DNA of 49,699 nt from Pilatotrama ljubarskyi (Eukaryota > Basidiomycota > Agaricomycetes > Polyporales > Polyporaceae): contig MU277704.1 in assembly GCA_022385805.1 (NCBI GenBank), positions 248,269-297,967 of the forward strand. The letters are read 5' to 3'. A program made the translations under genes and the position numbers. The notes beneath the pieces were generated by a model that saw only the letters and a program-made list of their open reading frames with translations, did not search any database and was not told the origin of the DNA. Positions 21,335 to 32,713 of the stretch are shown here, piece by piece (positions within the stretch are counted from its first letter, which is position 1; every line of letters begins with the position of its first letter).

Positions 21335-22801
21335 ATGGATTCATCACGTTACGAGTTGCTCAAGGAGTGGTTCGACGTGGACAAGTTCGAGGCGGATTTC
21401 GGAGGTTCTGTTGAGAATACGGAGAACCCCAGCGGAGACACATCGGTCAGTCTTCCTCTCTATTTATGCAGACTCGGAAGAATTGAACATGCGGAGCTGT
21501 TCTACAGGGTATTCTCGGCGACGTCACGATGCTGACCCTTCGGGCTAGCTCTTCCACAACCAATCACACCCTTTCATCTCGCGAAGCGTCCCATGCCGAG
21601 CCCCAACCGAGCAACCCATGTCTAACACCATACCAGCCGCCAACGCCCTTCGGTAGCCACGCACACTCGCCTACAACGGAACACAGATGGCGGCGTTCAT
21701 GTACTCGGGAAGAAGCGATGGCTATCCATGAGGACGCGATCAGGGAGCGGAATGAGGTGGCAACATCGCCTGCTGTCCGGCTTGGAGGAAGGCCATCACC
21801 GAGTGGTGATCCAAGCCATTCCGAGGTACTCCATTCTCAGCGCCTGCTCTTCCTGGAAATGGCTCACTCATATCTCTGTCGTTTCGTGTTCATAGCTCGC
21901 TCCAAGTGCTTCCCATAGCAACTCTATCAGCGGTATCTCTTCGCCACGTCGAGCTTCCCAGCAGCCGCAACCGTTGCCGGCTTTAAACGCTCCCGACGTC
22001 CCGAATACTCCCTTCATCCATCACGACGACAAGGAGAATCACCCTCCTCTCGAAGGAGCATCCTTGGCGAAAAACATCCCGCGTCAACGTTCCTCAGACG
22101 ATCTCGTGGGTATTCATGGTCGAAAACGCCGGCATTCAGCGACACAGGCGGATTCGGCGGCAGGCGTATCTATGACAGTGGCTGCCGGCCACGACGGACC
22201 CTCGAATCACAACCAGGCGGCGCCGAAGAGACTTCGTACGGGAAACAAAGGCCGGAGAACGCAGCAGGAGTTGCAGGCGGATCAGAGGCGTTCAAGTGGT
22301 GCGAGGACCTGTGGGCTGGACGGTGGATGCTCCTGGGCCTTGGCCGGCGAAAGGGAGGGGCGCGCCCATATTCGATCACAGCACTATCCTGCCCAATCAA
22401 CGTCGCCGGCCTCCTCGTCATTGTCTATAGACTCGTGTTCGAACTCTGTCCCTCTGGAACATGGTTCAGACCCGGATTCGGACTCGGACTCGGAGGCGGA
22501 CTCGACGGCGGACTCAGAGGTGGAAGATGAGACGGGGCTTGCGGACGGAGACCGGCCGTGGCGGTGTACGCACGTCGACTGCGATCCTCCAAAGCGGTTC
22601 GTCAATCGACAAGACCTGATCCGTCACATCGAGTCGGCGCACTGGGGCTCGACATTCGTGTGCGAAAAGTGCGGCAGGGACTTCAGTCGTCGGTACGCCC
22701 TGGTCCGGCACCGTAGGAACACAAACGCCTGCCAGAAACGGAACAAACGCAGACCATCCAAGAAGCCGCAGCCACCCGGAAAGCGGAAGAGGCGGAAGTG
22801 A
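21335..22801 (+). CDS. C2H2 zinc-finger protein C (444 aa, 3 exons)
   Basis: Exons 21335-21445, 21508-21825 and 21896-22801, all joined in phase 0 as in gene A. The first exon encodes MDSSRYELLKEWFDVDKFEAD, loosely like the WFEGDLYCEINEF segment of protein A. The middle is Ser/Pro-rich. A KEN tripeptide (about 189-191, HDDKENHPP) precedes APKRLR and a degenerate first finger (CGLDGGC...HIRSQH, about 282-306). An acidic Ser/Asp linker leads to finger 2 (CTHVDC...HIESAH) and finger 3 (CEKCGRDFSRRYALVRH, closing with Cys rather than His). HWGSTFV joins these two. The tail is strongly basic (KRKRRK). A nuclear DNA-binding regulator is expected; the target is unknown. Confidence 0.86.
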
Positions 22802-23261
22802 GGTGCGTGGCTCTCCTAGTCGGTGCTATGTCTTCCGAGTCTAACGCCTCTTGTTGCCCTCGTCACGCAGGAGCACACAGTCTGAACCCTCTCACCTGCG
22901 AGGAGCTTGACTCGTGTGCTGCAGTAGCATGTGCGGCCACATTCACAACTCTCCCTTCTGGTAGTGATCAACACCTATCCTGTACTAGTCACGCAGAGGA
23001 TATCAGGACCTGTATTCATAGCTGTTCGGTCAAAATGGTGCTTACACATCGTCAGCTCCCGTTTGCTATGCGACGTAAGCCTCGCAAAGTGACCCTCCAC
23101 ATATATGCGTTTGGAGCTCGTTATTTTAAGAGGCTGTACGTGCGACCTCGAGCGGGAGTCCCGCTCGAACCGTGCTGCGGTTCACGATTGTATGGCTGTG
23201 GCTTGACACGTTCACTAGGCCTTCCTAATCCGGTATTTACACCACGGGACAATGAGCGCCT
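22802..23261. other. Spacer upstream of the heat shock gene
   Basis: An open frame runs through this region into the heat shock gene, but it lacks domain signals and contains the promoter, so I treat it as non-coding. Confidence 0.5.
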
Positions 23262-23388
23262 ATTCTGGACTGTTCTCGTACTTTCGTCGACCCACCCGGA
23301 GCCCACTCGAGAACTGTTCTCGACAAACTCGAGGACTCTCTGGATCGCACATGCGACTTCTGCACCCCCTCGTCCAGAGGGATATAAG
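23262..23388 (+). promoter_or_regulatory. Heat-shock element and TATA box
   Basis: From 23262 to 23291 the sequence falls into six 5-bp units, ATTCT GGACT GTTCT CGTAC TTTCG TCGAC. It has three perfect nTTCn units alternating with degenerate nGAAn units, the layout bound by heat shock factor trimers. A palindrome, GAGAACTGTTCTC, follows near 23311. TATAAG is at 23383-23388, about 120 bp before the ATG. Site assignment rests on pattern only. Confidence 0.65.
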
Positions 23389-23508
23389 GGGCCGGGTCTT
23401 CGCCCCAGCAGCCCAACGAAAAACAACAAAGCACTCGAAGTCGCATATACCCCAAACCACTTAACGCTCTTCTTCACCACTCTCGCCTTTACTTCCTTCT
23501 CGGACGAA

Positions 23509-24120
23509 ATGGCGCTCGTCAACTTCTTCAACGACCCCTTCTTCAGCGACCCCTTCTCCGAGTTCGACCGCCTCTTCGATGAGGCGTTCGCTCGTCGCAC
23601 CGGCGCTGCGCCCAACAACAACCGGCAGCTGCAGGCGCAGAACGGCAACAGCGCACCTCGCGTCCTCCGCCCAAGGTAAGCATCTCCCGCTCTCCTTGTA
23701 TACCATCTGGGCACAATACTGACATGTCGTGCTTGCAGAGTTGACGTCCACGAAGACAGGGAGAAGAACCTCGTCACCGCGACGTTCGAGCTCCCGGGCA
23801 TCAACAAGCAGGACGTGAACATCGACCTGCGCAACAACGTCCTCACCGTCTCGGGCGAGTCGAGGGCCGAGCAGGAGAAGCAGGAGAACGGCTACGTCGT
23901 CCGCGAGCGGCGCTTCGGCCGCTTCGCACGCTCGCTGCCTGTTCCTGAGGGCATCAAGGTATGTCAACCTCTCGCATAGTCTGTAGACGAAGGATAGAGA
24001 ACTGACTTGCGCGTCTTACAGCCCGAGGAGATCAAGGCCGCGATGGACAACGGCGTTCTGACCGTCACCTTCCCTAGGCAGACGGCGGAGCAGCAGCCCA
24101 AGAGGATCACCGTCTCTTGA
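23509..24120 (+). CDS. Small heat shock protein, Hsp20/alpha-crystallin type (161 aa)
   Basis: Exons 23509-23675, 23739-23958 and 24022-24120. The N-terminus MALVNFFNDPFFSDPFSEFDRLFDEAF is typical of fungal class I small heat shock proteins. The alpha-crystallin domain runs from about residue 56 (VDVHEDREKNLVTATFELPG) to the end. It includes NNVLTVSGE, RRFGRFARSLPVP and the AMDNGVLTVTFPR signature. A C-terminal PKRITVS takes the place of the I-x-I tail anchor. The product is an ATP-independent cytosolic chaperone that holds unfolding proteins as oligomers. Heat induction is supported by the upstream heat-shock element. Convergent with UBA2. Confidence 0.95.
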
Positions 24121-24497
24121 GCGAGCCGTGGCTTGATCGTGGTTGACTGTGTTGTTTCCGATTACCCTCATTCGTTGTAACCTCACATCCGCTCATGTAT
24201 CCATAGTCCATCCATTCGCATTCATATACCATCTATTTCTTCGGAACGAACAGTGGGCATAGCGTGAAAGTAGTTGTGATTCTTCGAACGACCAACTGAC
24301 CAAGACCCCGCTCACTTGACGAACGACTCGTCAGCAGTGGTTCATGACGACACAAGAAGGCTACGATAGGAGAAACCCAGACTCAACAGGCACATACTTG
24401 AGCATACTGTAAGACCGGATACAGCGAGCGACAGCAAGATAAGAATACGACAAGTCAGCCAGAGGCCTCAGGAGGCCTGCCAGCCACGCAGCGGCAG
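24121..24497. other. Short spacer between convergent hsp20 and UBA2
   Basis: 3' flanks of both genes; no coding signal seen. Confidence 0.5.
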
Positions 24498-27400
24498 CTA
24501 GTCGATCTCTATCACATCCGGGTCCTCCTCGATCGTCTCCCCCGCGCTGTCCAGCATGATCAGCCCGTCCTCCTCTAGCCTCCGCTTCTTGCTTGGCGTG
24601 AACGGAACCCCGCCCAAATCTGCTGCCGTACGCGCGCGCTTGGCCGACGGCTCGTCGACCTCCTGGATCTCGTCGTCGTCGGGCGCGGCGCGCTTCTTCC
24701 CTGCCAGCGTGGGCGGAGGAGCTGGAGGCGGCGTAGCAGGACGCGGTTTCTCCCTGCGTGGCGGCTTGGGTAGGGGAGAGGGTAGGATGAGCGCTGGGCC
24801 GTCTGTGGGATGGTTCGGTCTACGGTACCGCGTCAGCTACCTCTTCCCAAACCAACGGAAAACCTAACAGAAATACGTACGGAAGGACGCCAATCGCAAG
24901 CTGGATCGTCGCATACTCCCCATCCTCGTCCACGATCGAGAGGAACTTGCCCCGCGTGACGTTCAAGCTCTCGAGCGTGCGGTCGTTGTTATCGTCCCAG
25001 TCCGGGTCGCTCAACACCCTCTTGTCCTCGTACACGCTCACCTCCTCCGGGCCCTCTCCCTCCCCTTCCCCGCTGCGCCCCAGCACCCCATCCACGACCT
25101 CCCGCAACGTCACCCTCGCCGGGTCGCACCTCACCTCCGCGTACACGTCGCGACACACGCCGCACGCGGGGTTCGGCGCGCACATCGCGATTGCGCTGAG
25201 CGGCATGCTCGGCTTGAACTGCACGTGCACGTTACGCAGGAGCGCGTACGAGCGCCGCAGGAGGTGCAGGGCTTGCAGCACGATGAGCCCCGCGATGATC
25301 GCGTTCGTCGTCGCGATCGCGGGGATAATGTTTCCTGCCATCTCTGTAGAGTGGCACGAGGGTTAGAGGTCTGTGAGGAAGGAGGGAATGGGAGGAGGAA
25401 AGACGCACCTTTGACTTCCCAGCGACTCTTGCCCGGGATACCGTACGCGGCGGAGCGGAGGTTCGCGGCAGCGGTGACAAAGTCGAGTGTATCATCGTCG
25501 TCCTTGTCGAACGAGATCGTGTCCTCCCCAGCTCGCAGACGCGCCGCGAGACGTTCCGTACTATACATATCGTCTTCAACATCCACTGTCCAACACGGTC
25601 GCCAAACAGAAGACGACGCACCTCGAGACGAACAGCTCCAAGTTGTCCTGCAACGACAACGCGCGCTGGTCCTTCAGCCCCGCAGACCCCGCAGCCGCCG
25701 TCGCGGCTGTCGTCGTGCTCGAACTAGCTCCATTGCCGGTACCGTTCAGCTGCTTCTCCGTCGCCGAGCTGCCCTTCGCGCCGCCGATCGTCTGCGCCTG
25801 CGCGGTCGGAGTAGCAGAGCCGTTCTGCGATGGACGATTGAGGACGAACGTCCCTGCGCGGATCGCGTCAAAATCGAGCGGGACAGGCGGTGCCCGCGAG
25901 CGCCACATGTCCGCCATGGAGAGAAGGTTCAGAATGTCCGCGTGGAAGACCTGCGTGTTCGTCCAGACGCAAGTCAGTCTGGCTTGATAGCAAGATAGAG
26001 CGAGAGGGAGAGGAGCCGCTCACCTTGTTGAAGACAATCTTCGCGGCGCTGGAAGAGGAGGCCTGTTCGGCGGGTGCGGCGCGCAGGGCCGCGCGGACGG
26101 CTTTGAAGGCTTGCGCCTCTTTGCGGAGCGCCGCGATCTCCTTCGCTATGCACACAGAAGGAACTTCAGAGTTCTCTCTTGACCGAGACAGGGATGAGTG
26201 ATTCCTACCATTCTCGCCCTGCTTCTCCGCCTCGTCCAGCTCGCTCCCCGAGTCCTCGTCCTCCCCAAACAGCTGCCTGAAAGATACCACGCGCCCGCGT
26301 CAGCTACCGCTCTCTCCAACTAACGCTGTCCTAGCGGACTTACGGCATGAGGTAGCTCTTCGCCCACACTATGCAGTGTATGGGCTGCGACGGCGTCGAG
26401 CGGATCGTGCACACCGGGAACGTCTTCGGCGTCGGCTTCGGCACGCAGTCGAAGCACTCCGCGCGGTCCTGTACGCGGTTCCGTTTCGTGAGCATTCCCA
26501 TCACTCTCGTTCTCATGCAAAGGCGGCGGGGAAGGCAAGTCGACCTCGTAGGGTCGGCATGGCCGGTACAGGACGTACCTTGAGGATGGGCTGCACCTGC
26601 CCGAGATAACCGGCCGTGCCAGACTCGACGAGCGGGACGTTGGCGGCCATGCACATCTTGTTGACGTGCCGCCGAGCATCTGCAGGCGAAACCCTGTGAG
26701 CGCCTCATGCAAGCAGAAGCAGCATTCCTTGCGCAGAAGCCAGTACTATGTCGCATGATAGCCAGACGAACAGCGCATAGCTCCGCCGACGTTGCAGATT
26801 CTGAGACCCGTAGCTAACACCACGGCACCGCCATGCATAGTCTTGCTCTTCGTGCAACCTGGAGTACGGCGCTCCGTCGCTCGGAGGATGGCTGTGCAGA
26901 CGGGTGGGCTCAGAGCACAGCGGCTCGAGCAGCGTATCTTCGTACGCAATGGCTAATACCAAGGGCTCGCAGACGGAATAGGGGAACAGGCAAAGGTAGC
27001 GCGTAAAACCATAGTAGCATGGCCCACAGCTACTTGGCCCACACGAGCACCCGGAAAAGAACACCACAGAGACACAGCACGGAAGGCAGCATTGTCGATG
27101 ACGCACGGGTGAGGTGGAGGTGGATGTGATAGTCGGGAGAGCACGCGCTATTAGGACGGGGTGCTTACCGAGGTTATCTAGAGCATTGAGCACAATGTCG
27201 AAGCCGCGGAACCACGAGACGTCAAACTGAGGCTCCTTTATGTTCGCGTGTATGGGAGTGATCTTGACGTTCGGGTTGAAAGCAGAGGCGGTCTTGGCTG
27301 CGACCTATACCGAAGCAGCGCGTGAATCCGGGGTAATGGCGAAGGGTGCATGTGGCAGGGGGCGAGAAGGCCTCTGTGAAGAGACGTACCATGGCCTTGC

Positions 27401-27704
27401 TCTGCTTAATATCTTTCTTCCTGAAGAGGAATTGGCGGTTCAGATTAGAGAGGTCTATAGTGTCGAGGTCGAGTAAAGTAATGTCGCCGAAGCCGGTTAG
27501 GACGATGTTCTTCACTGCACGGGGGAGCATCAATATCAAGAAGAAGCATGTTCTTCTAGCATTCATAGGCATCAGTTAGTGTGCGAACGTACGTAGTTCG
27601 CAGCCAATACCACCCGCGCCGACGAGGAGAACCTTGGTGTGGGACAGACGGCTGTAGAGCTCCTCCCCGAGGATGGCCTTGGCGTGTGCCGATCTTCCGC
27701 TCAT
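24498..27704 (-). CDS. UBA2: SUMO-activating enzyme subunit 2 (684 aa, 11 exons)
   Basis: Exons (minus) 27704-27593, 27514-27390, 27304-27169, 26679-26579, 26468-26344, 26276-26209, 26145-26024, 25950-25622, 25560-25409, 25343-24881 and 24819-24498; all junctions keep frame. Near the N-terminus, [16 protein letters not shown] is the ATP-binding loop of the adenylation domain, followed by [17 protein letters not shown]. The catalytic cysteine is about residue 178 in [11 protein letters not shown]. Zinc-binding CxxC pairs are CFDCVP (about 163-166) and CGVCRDVY. A ubiquitin-like domain precedes a Lys/Arg-rich C-terminus with KKRAAP and AKRAR, which serve as nuclear targeting signals in the family. 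With AOS1 it activates SUMO and passes it to UBC9. Length matches the family. Intron 3 is unusually long (489 nt). Confidence 0.96.
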
Positions 27705-30700
27705 GTTGTCGTTCCGTAGCAGCAGCTGCTGCTGCAGGAGACGGAGAGAAGCAGGTGGAGGAGCTGAAGGAAGAGAGCGTCGAAGGAAAGACGAGCTGCA
27801 GTCGCCACAATCCAAGTTCCACTCGCTCTCCGGTGCGACTCGCGAGAACCAAGCGCACGCGTGACACGGTCCGCCCATTTGCGTACCGCATCGCGTGATG
27901 CTGTGCCCGTGACTGTACCGTGACGCGACGCGTCCAGACCGTCACACAGCTGCCCGCGGGCGTTTATGTAAACGTTTACGACTTCTTTGCAGCCTCCGCA
28001 TACAAGCACCGCGTCGGCGTACTAATATGCCTGTGTACCTCAGGCCAGACTGCGAGCAGTACAAGCCAACGCATATGAAAGATGATATGACCGTCCGCGC
28101 CCACTAAAATACTAAAGTCTTGCAGAAGGATGCTTCGATGAAAAATCAAGCCATTCGACCGACCATCTCGACCGCCCCCTAGCTGACCCGAAGCTGCATG
28201 TATATTAATATGGCGATGTACTAGGTATGTGGAGATGTCGTTGGCAGTGATAGGTTGACCTCGGTGGCCTGCGAGTGGCAGATTGCACAGTTCACTGAGA
28301 GTCGCTATCGGGGACCACACAGCTCGCGTCATTCTGTCCATCGACGCCGCAAATGTCTTGCCCTGCTGCGTACCAAGTATTGAGCGTTCATAGCTCCGGT
28401 GACCCTCGTCCTCGCTTTCCGTTCTTCTCTATTGTCAATGGCATCTTGCAGCAGCTTCCCCGTCGCCCTCGATCTCTGAACTGCACCCCGTCTTCCTGCT
28501 GGCTGAGCCCCGGCTACTACTACTTGAACGTGGAGGCTCCCGCATGAGCAGCTGAATCACGGTCCATCTCCCACATTTGCGAGTGTACTATGCGAATGTA
28601 CCATGTGCGCTACATGATGAGACATGCGAGTAGTAGGGTCCCACTTAGGACATCTCACCGGTACAGGTCTTTAGAGAGGCCTATTCTAGCTTCCCCTGTC
28701 TCCTGAGGCTCGATTGTTTGCAATGGAAGCTCGTCGCGTCTATCTCTCATCCACCTCCAACTCCTCCCCTCCGTGCGCCCTCTCAGCCCGAGCATTCACG
28801 GTTCGATACTATGGCTGACTCTCACCCCAAGGTTTTTCAGGGTTGCCAGTACGTGCGATACTCCCCATATCGTATCAGCAGCGTCAACCTCCACTTTCCC
28901 TCGCTCTGCTGGCACTGCGGTCCATCATGACACTACATACACACCTCGACGCTATTGGTGAGAAGCACAAGTTCATTCCATTCCTGAGCTTCTGCGCTGA
29001 TACTTCTATCAATCTGCGTCGCCAGGGGCATCGTGCGCACTTTATCCGGGAACTGCCTACGGCTGATCGAGGATCCAATGTCCATCCCTCTTGGGTCGGC
29101 TCAATGGAGCTAAGTGATTGTTTGCTGCCGCGGTTGGTTAGTCACCTCGGCGGTCTCGGTGCGCGATACGCCCGACGGGTTCCCACTACCGGTGTGTGCG
29201 TGTGTACCGTACATAAACAGCAAATTCGGTGAGTTTCACCCTCAACAGGAACGCGGGCCCTACTGGAGCTCCCCGAGGTCCCGTTCTATCGTTGCGTGAG
29301 AATCGCCCACGTACGGCAACTCTCGTCCTCCACCTGATAACGCTGACGCTCGATCCCTCGGTCGGTAAAGCACTCCTCTAAAGCATCGTCGACAGCACTC
29401 GCCCTGAGGAAGGCACCTTGTTGCGCATCTCATTGTCTGTGTTCAGACACAGGTTCTCTTATACCAACTCAATCAGCCGACGCCCGTCAGGCAGGTCAAC
29501 ACCTGACCATAAGTACGGCTTGTTCGCCTCGGTGTCCAGCCCTTGGCGTAAGCAACTATCCTCGCGGCGATGCGAAGAAGCTCTTCGGCCACGCTGAACC
29601 GTCCCGGAGCGCTCTCATGCGCTCAAGAAACCCTGCACGCAACGGGGAGTGCCTTCACCTTCTCACTCGCATGCCCCGCACCTCGCGGGACAGTCGGCGA
29701 AAAAAAGAGGAAAGCCAGCTGCCGGTCTCTCTTGCAGAGCGTGGTGGTAAGTTACAACGAGCGAGTACGGCGCCCGTCCGGACTCTGCTCGCTACCCTAT
29801 ATCGCGCGGCCACGAGCCGATAAAACCCAGCCTGAAGTGCCGGCCGGGCCCTGGGTTCTCACTGTCCGCCGCCACGCTGCAAGCTGTCAATCCCAAAGTG
29901 GACGAGATTTCCTCCCCCCCTTCCATGGAGCGATTCCGAACGTCCAGAGCACGGCTGCCATCCCGCATTATACTGCCGGAGGACGTTGTCGTCCGACATC
30001 ACCGAGACTTGCCCACGGCCCCGACGCCCGCTGTCGGGACTGTTGGGGACAATGCTAGCACTCCGCGGCGACGGACATCGCCGGGGTCCTGCCGGCCGTG
30101 CTGTGCTCTCGGGCTCCCGGGAGGTTGAATACAATGTGCACCGCGCGAGTGGCCGGGATATCGATGGAGCTGACGAGCGCATAGGAACCTGCTCTTCATG
30201 GGCCCCTTGGTACCAACTCGTACGATGCGCCCGCAGTCGCTCTGCGATTCGGAGGCCCAAGTGCTGCTGCGTGAAGCCTGAGGAATTCAGAACGAACTTG
30301 CTGTGGAGCATGGAGACGTACTTAGCGTCCTTGGCACAGGTGCGTATACATACATACGCCGCTGTATGACCCTAGGATGATGATCTTCATGTCAAGTAAC
30401 ATGTTGGAAGGCCTGCGGGGCCCGCGTCAACGTCAGAACGGTTGTTGTTAGATGGTGCGACCTGGCACTTGTGTTGTGCTTCTCGCGTTCCCTCGGTGGG
30501 GCCTGGACGGCGCCCTGGAGACTCTTTCAGATGCTCTGTTCACGAGGATGGGGAGGTGGAGCAGAGAGATGCGGGGAATCAGGCTGACAACGTTGTGCAC
30601 AGACCCTGTTCGGTGTACTCCTAAGTCCGACCTGCGCTCAACCATAACCTCGTCCCAACTTGGTGGGCCCGCCGTACTTCAGACTTACAGGTATGATGCC

Positions 30701-31702
30701 AAGAAGGAGCCTACTTCCGAAGTTCTTCTCTTGCGTGCGTATGTTGTGTTCTATAAGCTGTCGAGTGATTCTCAGATCACCGACACATGCGCATCATCGC
30801 GACCGTGGGAGGCCCCTCCTTCGGAGCCGAAATCCACAGGCTCGTCCCGATTTGCCCTCTCGCACACGGTACTGTAGCTCAGCGAACATTATCCTGCAGC
30901 GGTTCCCTTCAATAAGTGATGCTCGGCATATGTACACAATCATCCTCCCCTCACCAGACCGCCGAGAACAGAGAACACCTCTGAGTTTTTAGCCCACCGA
31001 CGGGCGGCGCTGTACAGTATGATGTCAGGGCGACGCAATAGCTACCGCCCTGTGACCTCCGTGAGCGCGAGAACACACGTCCTTGGCTTTCGTCACCTTG
31101 GTAGCGTAAGTGACAGCTGGCCATGCCGCCTCCGCACGTACGGGATGTAACGGCCCTGACCGAACTGACTTGCAAACTCGCCGCTGGGAGCAGTGGGGTA
31201 ACAAGCTTGTAGTAGCGCGCCTAGGGCCGGTCCTATGTGCACACTCGAGCTCCACCCAACGCTGGCGTACGTCAGGATCCGAATCGGATCCCGCCCTTGC
31301 AATATATTGCAGCTACTGTATGATATATGATGGCTGTCGCAACTGCGCCCGCCTTCTCCTCGGCGCGCTGTGACACGTACCGAACGGGCGATCCCCGAAC
31401 AGAAGATAACCCTCCTGGGTTTGACGTGAAACGAGTAGCGGACGCAGTCCGAGTACTTAGATACAGCACGCACGGACTCGACGGACATATCCTTCTCGAT
31501 TTTCGCAAGAGTTCCTCCGAGCTATGTCTCGATCAGAACGCGCCACAAGCGTCTTCCCCCCTCATCCCGTCCATATTGCCAAAAAGAACCCGGACGCCCC
31601 GCGCGCGCGCCGGAGCTTCTCGCCTCGCCCGCCGTCCGATCCTCCCCCCATCCGTGCCGTACTACTTCGTACACAATTCTCTCAGGTCACATCCTCTCTG
31701 TC
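27705..31702. other. 4-kb gene-poor region upstream of UBA2
   Basis: No gene could be supported. Two short exon-like pieces were seen: MADSHPKVFQ at 28812, followed by a usable gtacgt donor, and CCVKPEEFRTNLLW near 30275, followed by gtgcgt. Neither could be joined to a continuing frame. A copy of GTATGATGTCA, the motif before the small stress-type genes, occurs at 31017-31027 with no identifiable gene after it. Confidence 0.45.
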
Positions 31703-31810
31703 TCACGAGAAGTCCGACGACTCCTCCGAGTCCATGATGTGCGCAGCGCCGAACAAGCCGGCCGGGTCGACGACGTGCACACGCGCGGGGTCCTCCTCCT
31801 CGCCGCCCTT
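31703..31810 (-). CDS. Candidate terminal exon of an unidentified gene
   Basis: After a plausible acceptor (ttgag with CTGAG branch-like sequence just before) the minus strand reads GGEEEDPARVHVVDPAGLFG and ends DSEESSDFS then TGA at 31703. Codons are strongly GC-ending and the acidic Ser-rich end looks protein-like. I could not find convincing upstream exons between here and the end of the GH16 gene at 32714, so this may be a chance frame or a gene remnant. Confidence 0.25.
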   Translation of the reverse strand, partial: KGGEEEDPARVHVVDPAGLFGAAHIMDSEESSDFS

Positions 31811-32713
31811 CTCAATTCCAGCTCAGTCTTCTGACCATCAAACCTTCTCCAGCCTTCTGCGCCCCCGTCCTGGAACGAGATGACGCGTCTGTGAGGTCTT
31901 GCCGTGCACACCTCCGCTGTGGGTCTAGAATCTATATGTAATGTGATCGCCATGGTAGTAGTAGCTATCGCTATCGACGGTACGCCCAACGAAGCCTCGC
32001 GATATGCGCGAGACTCACAACATACAGGTCGGCACAATTCAACAGCAACGGGGATGCGTACGCAGCAAGCAGCTAGCTAGGAATGCAGGATGCATTGTAT
32101 TCGGTCGCGCAGCGGCGGTGGTATATATGCAGGAGAGGGTACTGGAGTACGTCGAGAATAGTAGTGCGGGAAAAATGCGGCGTGCAAAGAAGTGTAAAGG
32201 GCATGAACAAGGCGTGCTCGTGCGAAGCGTGAAGTAATGTAAGAATGCAACAGATGACGCGGCGTAGGACGACAGCACAGCGGGAAGGTGATCAAAATGA
32301 GCGGATGCGCGTGGGTACGAGTCCGACGTGCGGTACGTAAGGAGCAAGAATGGAACAAGACGCAACATAAACATACACCTGAACGTGGGGCAGACAACAC
32401 ATACTAAAAGGACAGCACGCTAGATGTAGCAGAGGTGGCAGACGGAGGGAGGAGATAGGACGCGCAAGAGGTGCTTATACGGTCAGGGAGAAAAGGGGGG
32501 ATATGGCACAGTCTAGCAGCAAGTCGTGTTTGCGTATGCATCTGAATGCGAGTGTCTGAGGAAGTAGTAGCAGTTGTATTCTTGTCCGTGTCAGTCCGTT
32601 CACGAGGGGTAGAAATATTCGTCTGGATGGGTCGTCTGTACAATCGACAGGGTCTCCGCGACCGGTCGAATGAAGAGTGGATAGGGGCTAGAGGGGATCG
32701 GCGACCGTGGAAT

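Noticed and set aside
22798..23679. Open frame running into the heat shock gene, which could suggest an N-terminal extension
   Set aside because: It spans the heat-shock element and TATA box, has no family resemblance, and the Met at 23509 gives the normal length of the protein family.
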